64,000 bases of DNA from Rhodococcus ruber (GCF_027270735.1 NZ_JAPWIJ010000016.1:3521-67520), one strand, 5' to 3'; shown: positions 51,840 through 61,475, counted from the first letter of the stretch. Notes: generated by a model not told the origin, from the sequence alone. Made by a program: numbers and translations.

Positions 51840-52845
51840 TCCAGCCCAGGGCCGGACCCAGCTCGAGCGCCATGTCGGTGAGGATCTGCACATAGTCCTC
51901 GTGGTCGAAGCTGAACGGCAATGCGAACGCGACCTCGTCCACCTCGCAGAACGACTTGTTGGCATACAACTGCTCTGCGATGCGATCCGAGGTACCGACG
52001 AGGTCGGGTGCGAACATCATGCGCGCCGGGCCCTGCGGCTCGCGCGTGCGCGCCGATCGGCCCCGCGCGTACTCCTCGTACTTGGCGATCTGACCGGCAC
52101 TGGCGCTGTCTGTCGGAATCACGACCAGTCCCTGCGACACCCTCGCATCGCGCCCTGCCGGATGGAACTGCCGGAACCTGTCGATGTGCGAGAGCTGAAT
52201 CTCGTCGAACTCGGTCGACTCCTCGGCACGCACCACGCTGCTCACCAGAAGATTCATCTCGTTCTCACCGGCCCACTGCGCCGACCGGAGGCTTGCGCCG
52301 CCGTACCACATCCGACTGCGCAGCCCGGGTGAATGCGGTTGCACACGATCGGAATACGATTCGATTCCCTCGGTCCCCGCCCACGTCGACGCCGGCTCAC
52401 CGGCCACGAAACCGAGCAACCTCGATACCCGTCCGTACCCGAAATCCTCGTCGTCAGCGGTCTCCGGATACAGCGAGTGCTTGACGCGCTCGAACTGCAT
52501 CGGTGGACCCACACTGACGCCGGGATTGATCCGTCCACCCGAGAGCACGTCGACCGTCGCGAGATCCTCGGCCAAGCGCAGTGGGTTCTCCCAACCCAAC
52601 GGGGTCACCGCCGTGCCGAGCGCTATCCGATGGGTCCGTTGCGAGGCCGCAGCCATCACAGCGATCGGTGACGAAATTCCGTACTGCAGATGTCGGTGTC
52701 GAAGCCACGCACTGTCGAAGCCCAGCCGCTCGCCGAGTTCGATGATGCTCAGCGTCGATTCGTGCCCCCTCGCGGGATCGGCTTCGTCGAACAAGCCGAT
52801 CGTGAGGAAGCCGAGCGAACGCAGCGGCTGAGAAGGTTGGGGCAC
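51823..52845 (-). CDS. LLM-class (luciferase-like) flavin oxidoreductase
   Basis: 340 residues, GTG start with GAGGAG upstream. Bacterial-luciferase fold: GFLTIGLF start, FDSAWLRHRHL, RIALGTAVTPLGWENPLRLAEDLATVDVLSGGR, and VGTSDRIAEQL. Uses FMN or F420 to oxidise an unknown small molecule. 33 bases from the start of the neighbouring glycosyltransferase stop, but function there is not linked. Confidence 0.9.
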   Translation of the reverse strand: MPQPSQPLRSLGFLTIGLFDEADPARGHESTLSIIELGERLGFDSAWLRHRHLQYGISSPIAVMAAASQRTHRIALGTAVTPLGWENPLRLAEDLATVDVLSGGRINPGVSVGPPMQFERVKHSLYPETADDEDFGYGRVSRLLGFVAGEPASTWAGTEGIESYSDRVQPHSPGLRSRMWYGGASLRSAQWAGENEMNLLVSSVVRAEESTEFDEIQLSHIDRFRQFHPAGRDARVSQGLVVIPTDSASAGQIAKYEEYARGRSARTREPQGPARMMFAPDLVGTSDRIAEQLYANKSFCEVDEVAFALPFSFDHEDYVQILTDMALELGPALGWRPAQR

Positions 52846-52878
52846 TGGGCTACTCCTCGGTCCGAATGTTCGACCAGC

Positions 52879-53709
52879 CTAGGCGAGGTGACCGGATGTG
52901 CGCCGAATGCCGGAGTCGCCGAACTCGATGAGACCGCGGGCCGCGAACGCGTCGAGCCAGCCGATCATCGGCCATCGACCCCACCGATCGAAGAACCTGC
53001 GCGCATTGGCAACGATGTCGTCGAGATGCTCCACTGGAGGATCGGAGACGGCATGCCACTGGTGATACGCGTGCGCTCCGCCCACCCACCGCAACCCGAT
53101 GCCCGACGCCACCGCGGTGGCTGCGAAATCGGTGTCCTCGCCTCCGTAGCCGGTGTAGTCCTCGCAGAAACCACCCAGTTCGGTCCAGGTCTGCGTGGTG
53201 ACGGCAAAGGACAGCGACCAGAAGAGGTCGAAGTTGTCCCCGTCCGCGACGGTTCCGGCGGGCGGATTCGGGCGCGCCGGATGTGGCGCGGTCAGTGCCG
53301 CCAAAGCCGGACCCTCGGCACCGGCGTCGCGTTCTTTCAGGTAGGTCACCGGACCGCACAGCAGGGATCGTTCGTTACCCGGTACGGCCGCCGCACAACG
53401 GTATCGCTCCAGCAATCCCGGCCCCGGGATGCAGTCGACGTCGAGGAACACCAACAGTTCCGCACCACGGTCGACTGCAGCAGCCGCGCCGAGGTTGCGC
53501 GCACGGGCCAGCGGTAGCGTGCCGTCCGCGGGGATCTCGATACATGTGGCGGCCGAACCGGTTCGGGTGAGTACGCCGGCAATCGCGTTGTCGCCCATGG
53601 ACACGACGATGTGGTCGACCTGTTCCACGGCGGCCCCTCGCAGGCCGCGTACCTGAGCGCCCAGGTGCTCGTGTCGACCGGCCACCACGGTGACCACCGC
53701 GATCTTCAC
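52879..53709 (-). CDS. GT2-family glycosyltransferase
   Basis: 276 residues, GTG start overlapping the upstream gene stop by 4 bases. GT-A fold: VKIAVVTVVAGRHEHLGAQV start, ARARNLGAAAA, sugar-nucleotide motif VFLDVDCIPGPG, and acceptor-side GYGGEDTDFA. The GGED pattern also occurs in the fused protein at 58005. Last gene of a four-gene transferase operon. Donor and acceptor unknown. Confidence 0.9.
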   Translation of the reverse strand: MKIAVVTVVAGRHEHLGAQVRGLRGAAVEQVDHIVVSMGDNAIAGVLTRTGSAATCIEIPADGTLPLARARNLGAAAAVDRGAELLVFLDVDCIPGPGLLERYRCAAAVPGNERSLLCGPVTYLKERDAGAEGPALAALTAPHPARPNPPAGTVADGDNFDLFWSLSFAVTTQTWTELGGFCEDYTGYGGEDTDFAATAVASGIGLRWVGGAHAYHQWHAVSDPPVEHLDDIVANARRFFDRWGRWPMIGWLDAFAARGLIEFGDSGIRRTSGHLA

Positions 53710-54710
53710 TGCCGGCTCCGTCGAGGTACGGATTGCTCGATGGCCCGCGCGGCTCTCCCGGGGGCACCGCCGGTGTGCAGCGCCGACCACCCGGCACCCC
53801 CGAGATCGAGAGCGCGGTCTGCCGTGGCATGCCACTGGGCTACCGACGGCCATGTATCGCACACCTCGGCGACGTACCCGTCCAACAGAGCGCGTCCAGT
53901 GGCCGACTGCTCGCCGAAGGGCCTGACCTGCGGGACGACGATGGCGGGCGCACCCGCCGCAGCGACGTCCGCGACGGCGTTCTGCCCGGCGTGTGTCACG
54001 ACGAGAGCGGCCGAACACAGCACCGGCCATACGTCGTCGATCCAGTCGCCGCCTGCGACGCCGAGGGGGCGAAACTCGAAACGGGCGTCCACCGCGGACC
54101 ACGAGTCCACCAGATCGCGGGTGAGCGACGTCCCGCCCGCCGCACCCAACACCACGACCGTCGGATCGCCCGGGAGCGAGGTTCGCTCGCGTCCGGCGAA
54201 TCGGCTGATCGAGCCCGAGAACGTCGTCTTGTCCGCGTAGGGCAGCAGCCAGCCGGGGTCGTAGACCTCGCGTGACCACGGCGCGAGGATGTGGGTCGCT
54301 GCCCGGTAGGCGAGGCCGTGGATCGGATCGGTGCGCTCCCCCGGTATAGCCATGACGACAACCCGAACTCCCATGAGACGCACAAACATCGCCACTTCCA
54401 CCGATACGTCCACCACCACCGCCGACGGCTTCTCACGCGCCACCCACTGCGCGATGATCGCCATCCGCTCGGTCAGACCGACCACGTCGTGCGGTGCCCA
54501 GTGCAGCACTCCGCCTGCCGAACTGTCCTGTGCCACAGCGTCCGTGGAGTCGTCCACATCGAGTGGTAACGAGAGCCATTCGGCCGCCGCATGCCCCGGA
54601 GGTCGAGTCCTCGACGACAGAACGGTCATCGGTTCCGACAACGAGCGTGCGATGGCGTCGGCGCGGGTGACGTGACCGACCCCGTGATGGTGTGCGTAAT
54701 AGCCGATCAT
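53706..54710 (-). CDS. GT1/GT28-like glycosyltransferase
   Basis: 334 residues from the ATG at 54710. GT-B fold in the MurG/UGT style: YYAHHHGVGHVTRADAIA at the N-terminus, a VVLGAAGGTS middle, and the donor-side VVTHAGQNAVADVAAAGAPAIVVPQ. Overlaps both neighbours by 4 bases. Substrates unknown. Confidence 0.88.
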   Translation of the reverse strand: MIGYYAHHHGVGHVTRADAIARSLSEPMTVLSSRTRPPGHAAAEWLSLPLDVDDSTDAVAQDSSAGGVLHWAPHDVVGLTERMAIIAQWVAREKPSAVVVDVSVEVAMFVRLMGVRVVVMAIPGERTDPIHGLAYRAATHILAPWSREVYDPGWLLPYADKTTFSGSISRFAGRERTSLPGDPTVVVLGAAGGTSLTRDLVDSWSAVDARFEFRPLGVAGGDWIDDVWPVLCSAALVVTHAGQNAVADVAAAGAPAIVVPQVRPFGEQSATGRALLDGYVAEVCDTWPSVAQWHATADRALDLGGAGWSALHTGGAPGRAARAIEQSVPRRSRQ

Positions 54711-55816
54711 GCGATCGCGAGCCGATCGTCGACCGGGTCTCCGACCGCCTGGAGCGTCGAGCGGTACAGCGCCTCGTACTCGTCGACCATCCGATCCATC
54801 GAGCACACCGCTTCGGCGCGCGCCCTGACGTCGCTTCTCCTCAGAGCGGCTGCTCGAGGGATCGCCGCAGCGAGGCCCTGCACGTCGTCGGCCGGTACGA
54901 GAACTCCCGACGATGCGTCGACGATCTCCGGAATACCGCCTCGTGCGAACGCGGCGACGGGAGTGCCGCAGGCCAGCGCTTCCGCCACCACCAGGCCGTA
55001 CGGCTCGGACCACACCGGCGACACCAGCGCGACCTCGGCACCGGCCACCAACGCCGCCAACGCCGGCTGGTCGAGGTGCCCGACGTAGCGAATGTCCTCG
55101 TCGAGCAGCGGTTCGACGACGTCGTGGAAGTAATCGAGATTACTCAGCGGACCCGCGATGCGCAGCGAGCGTCCTGCTTGCTTCGCGGCGGCGATGGCCA
55201 GGTGCAGTCCTTTCTCGGGAACGACCCGGCCGGACCACACCACGTAGTCACCACCGCTGCCGAAGGGCCACTCCTCCAACGAAATTCCGTTACGGATGAC
55301 GACGGTGCCGCTAGTGACATCGGCCCACTGCGAGGCCGCGAACTCACTCACCGCGGCGAAGGTGTTGGCCCCGGCAGGGGCCAGCGCCACGGCCGACTCC
55401 AACCATGCGAACGGCGGGGTGTGCAGAGTCGTCACCATCGGCACCGACAACGTCGAGGACATGGCCAGCGGCAGGTAGTGCAGGCTGTGATTGTGCACGA
55501 TGTCGAAAGACTCGGACAAAGTCCCGGCCAGCTCCATCATGACCGCGAGATAGGCGTGGTGTTCGCGAATGGCGGTCGGAGTGATCGAGACGTCGGCAAT
55601 GGATATCGGCGTCAGATCCAATGTTCGGACCGGCAGCAACGTCGCGTCCAGATCGGCGCTCGAGCCGTCCGCTGCGAACAAACTCACCCGGTGTCCACGC
55701 TCGGTGAGCGCACGCACCAGATTGTAGACATGTGCCTCCAGACCGCCCGCGAAAGGCTGGGCCACCGGAAAACTCGATGACGCCAGCACCGCGATGCGAA
55801 GTGGGTTCTCGTTCAA
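54707..55816 (-). CDS. GT4-family glycosyltransferase
   Basis: 369 residues from a TTG start at 55816, supported by AAAGGAG at good distance and by the family N-terminus RIAVLASSSFPVAQPFAGGLEAHVYNL. GT-B fold with VVWSGRVVPEKG and the retaining-transferase EX7E region SPVWSEPYGLVVAEALACGTPVAAF. Overlaps its neighbours by 4 bases (TTGA and ATGA). A donor such as UDP-Glc or GDP-Man is possible but not determinable. Confidence 0.9.
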   Translation of the reverse strand: MNENPLRIAVLASSSFPVAQPFAGGLEAHVYNLVRALTERGHRVSLFAADGSSADLDATLLPVRTLDLTPISIADVSITPTAIREHHAYLAVMMELAGTLSESFDIVHNHSLHYLPLAMSSTLSVPMVTTLHTPPFAWLESAVALAPAGANTFAAVSEFAASQWADVTSGTVVIRNGISLEEWPFGSGGDYVVWSGRVVPEKGLHLAIAAAKQAGRSLRIAGPLSNLDYFHDVVEPLLDEDIRYVGHLDQPALAALVAGAEVALVSPVWSEPYGLVVAEALACGTPVAAFARGGIPEIVDASSGVLVPADDVQGLAAAIPRAAALRRSDVRARAEAVCSMDRMVDEYEALYRSTLQAVGDPVDDRLAIA

Positions 55817-56892
55817 CGCATCTCCTTTGTCACTGCTGAATAGATTGCTGCGTGGGTTTCTGCGATCGTTCGTCTCTGCCTCGCTCGAACGTCTGGATCG
55901 AGTGCCGGAGTTCGATCGTCGTGCGCTGCCTGGACGGCGGCAACGAGGCTGTCCGCGTCGAACGAGTCGGTTCCCATCCGGAAGCTGTGCACCGGGGCTT
56001 GGTCTGCGTAGAAGCCACAGTCCGACGCGACCACGGCCGTCCCGAGATCGCGGCATGCCTCCAGCCAGCCCGAGTGGGTGCCGAACCGGTACGGCAGCAA
56101 CGACACGTCGATCTCGGTGAGATAGTCCCATAGCGCGTCGTCGTCGAACCGCTGATGGACTCGCACGTCGACGTCGGGAAACGTGTTGTAATCCAACAGC
56201 TTTGCCCCGATCGTGGGGCTGTACCAGTGGCTCGTCGACTCGAAGACATCCTGATCGATGTCCAACCGCACCGTCGCATCGGGGAGAGATCTCGCGGCCT
56301 CGACAACCGCGTCCATCACCGCCAGCGGGTCCATGTTGGATCGCAGATTCTTGGCGTGAACCCCGATGACGAACGAGTCCGACAGGGGGCGAGCGCAGTT
56401 CATTCGCTCGAGCGGCACCACGTGAGGATGCTTCACCACTGTCGGGCGCACCCCCCACCGATCGTGGATCCAGGCGGCTGCGCCCTCGGTCAGGGTGATC
56501 ACCGCATCGGCACCGCGAACCAGGACGTCCAGCTGCCGCAGATGATCGGTGTTGTCGGCGACATGGGGATTGTGCAGATCATGGACGGTCAGAACCAACG
56601 CCTGACTGTGGGCACGTAGGTGTTCGACGGTGCGAGCGAGCTCATCGGGACCGAAGGACTCGAACCCGAAATGCACGTGCAGAACGTCGAACCGAACGTC
56701 GGTCTGCTCGGCGAGCCACTCGGCATCGAGAAGCCGCGGCGGCCACCACTGACCGGGTACATCCACGCGGACGGGAGGAGGGTCGGGCAGCAACGTGACG
56801 GACCCGGGGGTGGACGGCGACGAGTCGCCGAGCACCGGCTGCAGGTGCTGAACGTAGACGTGCGAGGACGGAACCGAGGCAACACGAATCAT
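55813..56892 (-). CDS. GT4-like glycosyltransferase, first gene of operon
   Basis: 359 residues from the ATG at 56892 (GAAGGAAG upstream). GT-B fold: FDVLHVHFGFESFG, LVLTVHDLHNPH, GADAVITLTEGAAAWI, VIGVHAKNLRS, and LLPYRFGTHSGWLEACRDLGTAVVASD. The EX7E motif is altered (GWLEACRDLG). It heads the operon on the minus strand and is divergent from the WcbI-like gene. Confidence 0.85.
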   Translation of the reverse strand: MIRVASVPSSHVYVQHLQPVLGDSSPSTPGSVTLLPDPPPVRVDVPGQWWPPRLLDAEWLAEQTDVRFDVLHVHFGFESFGPDELARTVEHLRAHSQALVLTVHDLHNPHVADNTDHLRQLDVLVRGADAVITLTEGAAAWIHDRWGVRPTVVKHPHVVPLERMNCARPLSDSFVIGVHAKNLRSNMDPLAVMDAVVEAARSLPDATVRLDIDQDVFESTSHWYSPTIGAKLLDYNTFPDVDVRVHQRFDDDALWDYLTEIDVSLLPYRFGTHSGWLEACRDLGTAVVASDCGFYADQAPVHSFRMGTDSFDADSLVAAVQAAHDDRTPALDPDVRARQRRTIAETHAAIYSAVTKEMR

Positions 56893-57060
56893 GACTTCCT
56901 TCGGGTACAGGCAGGGCAATCGTGCCTGGTCCCGACACGCGATACGTGTCCAGTACCCACTTTCGCCGTGGTTCAATCGGGGTTGGCGCAGCAGGTCTTC
57001 CGGGGCTACCTTGACGAGGAAATGTTCCATTACGAACGAGCACACGACGTCGGGGCAAGC

Positions 57061-58008
57061 ATGGACGGGCGCACCCGCCACTACGGCGAATTCTACGAGG
57101 TAGCCGAACGACAACAGGGCCGTGACGCCCCTGAAGACGACGACCGGCCGCTCCTTCTGGTCTGGGGAAATTGTCAGGCCGAAGCACTGCGCATTCTCCT
57201 CGATTCCGATCCGGCCATGCCGCTGCGGACGGTGCGCATCCCACCCGTCCACGAGCTCGAGTCCTCGGACCTGCCCTACGTCGACCGGCTCGTGCGCCAG
57301 GCGTCGATCCTTCTCACACAGCCGGTTCGGGCCGGCTATCGTTCGCTACCGCTCGGAGTACCCGACCTTGCCGAGACCCTGCCGCCCGACGCCACCGTTG
57401 TACGGTGGCCGGTGCTCAGATATGCAGGGCTGCATCCCTTTCAGGTGATCGTTCGACATCCGAGCGATCCTGCCGCCGTTCCGAGCCTGGTGCCTTACCA
57501 CGACCTGCGCACGATACTTGCCGCTGAGAGCGGACTCGGCGAAGACGACGACTGGGACCGCTCCGTCTCGGACGACGGTCTCCGACACGCAGCCGAGTCG
57601 AGCCTCGACGAGTTGCGTCGGCGCGAGAGGCGAGATACCGACATCGCAGCGTCCGACCTGTTCGCCGATGCCGGTCGCGCTGCCACCCACACGATCAATC
57701 ATGCGACCAATGTGGTGTTGACTGCGCTGGCGCAGCGGATTCTGGACCAGCTCGGCACCGGCTGCACCGCCGCGGATCCGGGCCGCGAATTGCTCGGTGG
57801 TGTTCGTGCACCGGTCGAGCGACGAGTACTCGACGCACTCGGTCTCGACGGCGATCCACGGCCCGAGTGGTCGGTCGACGGCACACCGCATTCCCCGAGT
57901 TCGGTGCACCGTGCCCATCTGCGTTGGTACGCAGATCGTCCGGAATTCGTCGATGCGGCGCTGAAGCGGCATTCGGAACTGATTCGCATCCTGGAGCTGG
58001 TGCCGTGA
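57061..58008 (+). CDS. WcbI-like polysaccharide biosynthesis protein
   Basis: 315 residues from the ATG at 57061; an in-frame ATG at 57022 is possible and neither has a strong ribosome site. The N-terminal motif LLLVWGNCQAEALRILL (GNCQ at ~36-39) is the signature of WcbI, a capsule protein of Burkholderia that binds CoA and is suspected to acetylate sugars. No signal peptide. It overlaps the next transferase gene (GTGA). It may modify the glycan made by the island. Confidence 0.82.
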   Translation: MDGRTRHYGEFYEVAERQQGRDAPEDDDRPLLLVWGNCQAEALRILLDSDPAMPLRTVRIPPVHELESSDLPYVDRLVRQASILLTQPVRAGYRSLPLGVPDLAETLPPDATVVRWPVLRYAGLHPFQVIVRHPSDPAAVPSLVPYHDLRTILAAESGLGEDDDWDRSVSDDGLRHAAESSLDELRRRERRDTDIAASDLFADAGRAATHTINHATNVVLTALAQRILDQLGTGCTAADPGRELLGGVRAPVERRVLDALGLDGDPRPEWSVDGTPHSPSSVHRAHLRWYADRPEFVDAALKRHSELIRILELVP

Positions 58009-60326
58009 CCCAGCCTGTACACCATCTCGTGATGGGCCCTCCGGAGCACGGAGTGATTCGCTGCGCACGCGAATTGGCCTCTGCAACAGCAAGTCCAGTG
58101 ATCTCGAACTTCGATGATCCGCCCATCGACATTCCGATACACGTGCACTTCACCGACCGGCTGTTCGGCCGAACCGCGGGTGAGGCCGCAGACGCGTTCG
58201 TCTCCGCAGTGGAGCGGCACCGAGCCCCGATCACCGTCACATTGCACGACATCCCGCAGGCATCGGATGGAACCGCGTTCGAAGCGCGAACGACATGCTA
58301 CCGGCGGGTGATGGATTGCGTGTCTGCAGTCGTCGTCTCCAGCGTGCACGAGCGCCTGCTGCTCGACGACATAGCGCACCGCCGAATCGACACTCGCGTC
58401 ATTCCGCTGCCGATCCACAGTGCGACAGCAGAACCCGGGCCGCGCGACGCCATGCGCACCGTCGTCGGCGTACTGGGGTTCGTGTACCCGGGCAAGGGGC
58501 ACGAGGAAGTACTGGAGGCCATGAGATCCCTCGACACTTCTGTCGACCTGCTGTCGATCGGATCCGCATCGCCGGGTCACGAGACCATGATCGACGAACT
58601 CGCCTGTGCCGCTGCTCAGTTCGGCCGGTCGTTCGACTCCACCGGCTTCGTTCCCGACGCCGACCTCGACGAGCTCCTTCGGTCTATAGCGATACCCGTC
58701 GCGTTCCACCGCCACTTGTCGGCATCCGGTTCCATCAACTCCTGGATCGCGGCAGGCCGTCGTCCCCTGGTCCCCCGCGGTCGGTACGTGGAGGAGATCG
58801 AGGCCAATTCTCCAGGGACGCTCTGGATCCACGAGAACTCCGTCGACGGCCTCGCAGCGGCCATGATCGAGGCTCTGGAAGATCCCGACAGGACCTGGCA
58901 GCAGACCGGCGTCGTTCCCTATCCGACACTCCACCAGGCAGCGGCGCTGTACTCCGCACTGTTTCGCGAACAGAACGCGCTGGAGGCGCAGGAGCTGCCC
59001 GATGGCCGCTGGGTGGTACCGGGCAATCGGTGGGACCTGGTGCCACCCGTCGACCGGAACCCGTCGGTGTCGGTGGCGATCCCGTACTTCGAGCAACAAC
59101 GCCGGTTGGAGTTGGTTCTGACCGCGCTGACCGCACAGACGTATCCGGCATCCCGCATTCAGGTGATCGTGGCCGACGACGGGTCCCGCGTACCGCCCGA
59201 CGTCGACAGCTTTCGTTCGGCGCTCGATGTCACCGTCGTACGACAGTCCGACCTCGGGTTCCGTGCGGCAGCGGCTCGCAATCTCGGCGCGTCGGCCGCT
59301 CACGGCGAGATTCTGTGTTTTCTCGACGCGGATACCGTTCCCGAGCCCGGGTACATCGCGGAATCGACCCAGCTGCTCGCAGCTCTGCCCGACGCCCTCG
59401 CGGTGGGACGTCGACGCCACGCCGACATGGAGGGCTGGGCCTCGAAGGATGTAGCGGAGTGGTTCGGGGGGCGAGCGGCCGGACCGCCGGAGTTGACGGA
59501 ACCGCTGTGGCTCCGAGACGGATACGCGCACTCGCGCGACTTGCTCGACGCCGATAGACGCTCGTACCGGTACATCATCAGCGCGGTCATGTCCTGCACC
59601 CGCCAGCTCTTCTCGGAGATCGGCGGATTCGACGAGAGCATCGTCGGATACGGCGGAGAGGACTGGGATTTCGCGCACCGCGCCTACGACGCCGGAGCCG
59701 TCCTGGCACACCTGCCGCGCGCAGTCGCCTGGCACGACGGGCCGGAATGGGCCGAGCGGACGGGCGGAGACCGCGAACGTAAGAACATGGAGGCCATGAT
59801 GTTGGCCTCACGCATCACCGACCCGGCGGCGCGAACCCACGGTCTGCTCTACGCCGTGCCCGAGATCGTCGTGATCGTGGATTCCGCGGGACACACCTCG
59901 GCGTCGCTGCTGCGCACCGTCGGATCCGTTCTGCGCGAAAGAGATTGCGCGGTATGGATTCACGGCACCGACGCAGTCGAGTTGCGACGACCGTGGGGGG
60001 ACGTCGATCCGCGGATCAACCAGGGGCAGCCGAGCGACACCGGCCGCAGCCACGCCGTTGTACACGTACGCGGCCCGGTGCTGTTCGGCGAGCACACTCT
60101 GCGCCGACTGCTCGCCACTGGGGCCGACCGGATGACAGTGGACGTCGGGGGTACGGGAGTCGTCGACATCGGCACTTCTCGGTCGAATGCACGCGCAACG
60201 CGGTGGGCAGCGGCCTTGGGGCGCACACCGGAGGACGTGGCCGACGCGTTGTTCGGCCGCACGCACCGCACCGGTGTCGAATTCGGGTTGTCGATCGGCG
60301 AGCAGCAGCCGAACCTCGCCTGGTGA
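58005..60326 (+). CDS. Bifunctional GT4-GT2 glycosyltransferase
   Basis: 773 residues, GTG start. Residues 1-~330 form a GT-B-like half (GPPEHGVIRCARELA, ITVTLHDIPQ, VVGVLGFVYPGKGHEEVLEAM, SGSINSWIAAGRRPLVPRG). Residues ~352-600 form a GT2 half (SVSVAIPYFEQQRRLELVL, VADDGS, DxD in FLDADTVPEPG, GYGGEDWDFAHRA). The last ~150 residues are a separate domain not recognised. Two transferase activities in one chain suggest consecutive sugar additions. Confidence 0.88.
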   Translation: MTQPVHHLVMGPPEHGVIRCARELASATASPVISNFDDPPIDIPIHVHFTDRLFGRTAGEAADAFVSAVERHRAPITVTLHDIPQASDGTAFEARTTCYRRVMDCVSAVVVSSVHERLLLDDIAHRRIDTRVIPLPIHSATAEPGPRDAMRTVVGVLGFVYPGKGHEEVLEAMRSLDTSVDLLSIGSASPGHETMIDELACAAAQFGRSFDSTGFVPDADLDELLRSIAIPVAFHRHLSASGSINSWIAAGRRPLVPRGRYVEEIEANSPGTLWIHENSVDGLAAAMIEALEDPDRTWQQTGVVPYPTLHQAAALYSALFREQNALEAQELPDGRWVVPGNRWDLVPPVDRNPSVSVAIPYFEQQRRLELVLTALTAQTYPASRIQVIVADDGSRVPPDVDSFRSALDVTVVRQSDLGFRAAAARNLGASAAHGEILCFLDADTVPEPGYIAESTQLLAALPDALAVGRRRHADMEGWASKDVAEWFGGRAAGPPELTEPLWLRDGYAHSRDLLDADRRSYRYIISAVMSCTRQLFSEIGGFDESIVGYGGEDWDFAHRAYDAGAVLAHLPRAVAWHDGPEWAERTGGDRERKNMEAMMLASRITDPAARTHGLLYAVPEIVVIVDSAGHTSASLLRTVGSVLRERDCAVWIHGTDAVELRRPWGDVDPRINQGQPSDTGRSHAVVHVRGPVLFGEHTLRRLLATGADRMTVDVGGTGVVDIGTSRSNARATRWAAALGRTPEDVADALFGRTHRTGVEFGLSIGEQQPNLAW

Positions 60327-60372
60327 CGGGTAATACCGTGTCGGAGCCGAGTGAACGATTCAGTGAAGGTCG

Positions 60373-60660
60373 ATGGAAGATACGAGTCGAGGCTCGTCGG
60401 GACGAAGTGAAGAGCAAGGTCGGATGAAGATGAACAGAACGCTGTATTCGATGATCTGCATGATGGCGATCATCGCCTTCGTTGCATTGCTTTGGGGCAC
60501 AGTCGGTTACGTCTATGCCGACACCCACCCGTTGCGCCGCGCGGCGTTTGTCGGTGGCGGAGTGCTGATCTCGGGATGGCTGATCGTGCTCGTCGCCGCG
60601 GGCGTCAAGATCTCTCGGCTGAAGGCCCGCAGACGAGAGAGCAACTCCGACACGGATTGA
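60373..60660 (+). CDS. Small membrane protein
   Basis: 95 residues from the ATG at 60373 (GAAGG upstream) or 78 from the ATG at 60424 (CAAGG upstream); both are plausible. Two membrane helices (MICMMAIIAFVALLWGTVGY and VGGGVLISGWLIVLVAAGV) and a basic tail. No family recognised. 46 bases after the transferase fusion, so possibly in the same transcript. Confidence 0.7.
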   Translation: MEDTSRGSSGRSEEQGRMKMNRTLYSMICMMAIIAFVALLWGTVGYVYADTHPLRRAAFVGGGVLISGWLIVLVAAGVKISRLKARRRESNSDTD

Positions 60661-60761
60661 GAACGCCGGCGACGGGTACTCCGGATGGAAGTCTCGACGT
60701 ACACCCTCCAGTTCGGATGCTCGTCGGGTCTCTCGTATCGGGTGCCGAGCAAGGATCGTCG

Positions 60762-61475
60762 ATGGTCAGTCAGCGCAGTGTGTCCAGTCAGCGGGATTCC
60801 CCGGTTCGTCCGGCAACCCGCGACGAGTACCTGTCGACGTGGTCGACGCTGCACAACGGCATCGATCCGTCGTCGTCGGTGTTGGTCAAATGGTGGCTCC
60901 GAGTGGTCTACACGCTGAGCGCCCCGCTGGTTCGCGCATCCGTGTCCGCCCATGCCGTCACATTCACTGCCGTCGTCGTGGCCGGCGCGGCGGTGGCACT
61001 GTCTCGGCCCGGCACCTCGGCCCCCCTGCTCGCCGCAGTGCTCATCGCTCTCTCGGGCCTGCTCGACAGCATCGACGGCGGCGTCGCGATGATCGGCCGA
61101 ACCCAATCACAGTGGGGCTATCTGCTCGACACGGTCGCAGATCGCTGCAGCGATCTGCTCCTGCTTGCGAGCGGCTTCGCGTTGGGAGCCCCGATGCCGC
61201 TCGTCGTCGCGGTCGGGGTGACGACACTCCTGCACGAGATGGCCCGAGCCCGGGCCGTCGGTGCCGGTATACCCGACGTCGGATTTCTGACGGTATGGGA
61301 GCGGCCTTCCCGAGTGATCGCTGCCGCGGTCACTGCCACCGTTGCCGGCGCCGCTCCGGCGAGTGCCGGTACATCGGCGACAATCGGTATTTCCGTGACA
61401 TGTGCGTTGGCTGTTCTCGGCTTCACTCAGTTGATGTTCGGGCTGCATCGCCGGGCTGATCGAACTCCGCGGTGA
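60762..61475 (+). CDS. CDP-alcohol phosphatidyltransferase family protein with altered motif
   Basis: 237 residues from the ATG at 60762 (GCAAGGA upstream); about six membrane helices. The family motif DxxDGxxAR-x8-GxxxDxxxD appears as DSIDGGVAMIGRT, then WGYLLDTVAD. All four Asp and the Gly spacing are kept, but the Arg after Ala is Met. Normal members join an alcohol to a CMP-activated lipid. The change may alter substrate or activity. Overlaps the converging YihY gene by 53 bases. Confidence 0.85.
   Translation: MVSQRSVSSQRDSPVRPATRDEYLSTWSTLHNGIDPSSSVLVKWWLRVVYTLSAPLVRASVSAHAVTFTAVVVAGAAVALSRPGTSAPLLAAVLIALSGLLDSIDGGVAMIGRTQSQWGYLLDTVADRCSDLLLLASGFALGAPMPLVVAVGVTTLLHEMARARAVGAGIPDVGFLTVWERPSRVIAAAVTATVAGAAPASAGTSATIGISVTCALAVLGFTQLMFGLHRRADRTPR

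Noticed and set aside
52879..60326. Interpretation of the glycosyltransferase island as a capsule or O-antigen locus
   Set aside because: No Wzx, Wzy, ABC exporter, initiating phosphosugar transferase or nucleotide-sugar genes are present, so a standard capsule pathway is not supported.
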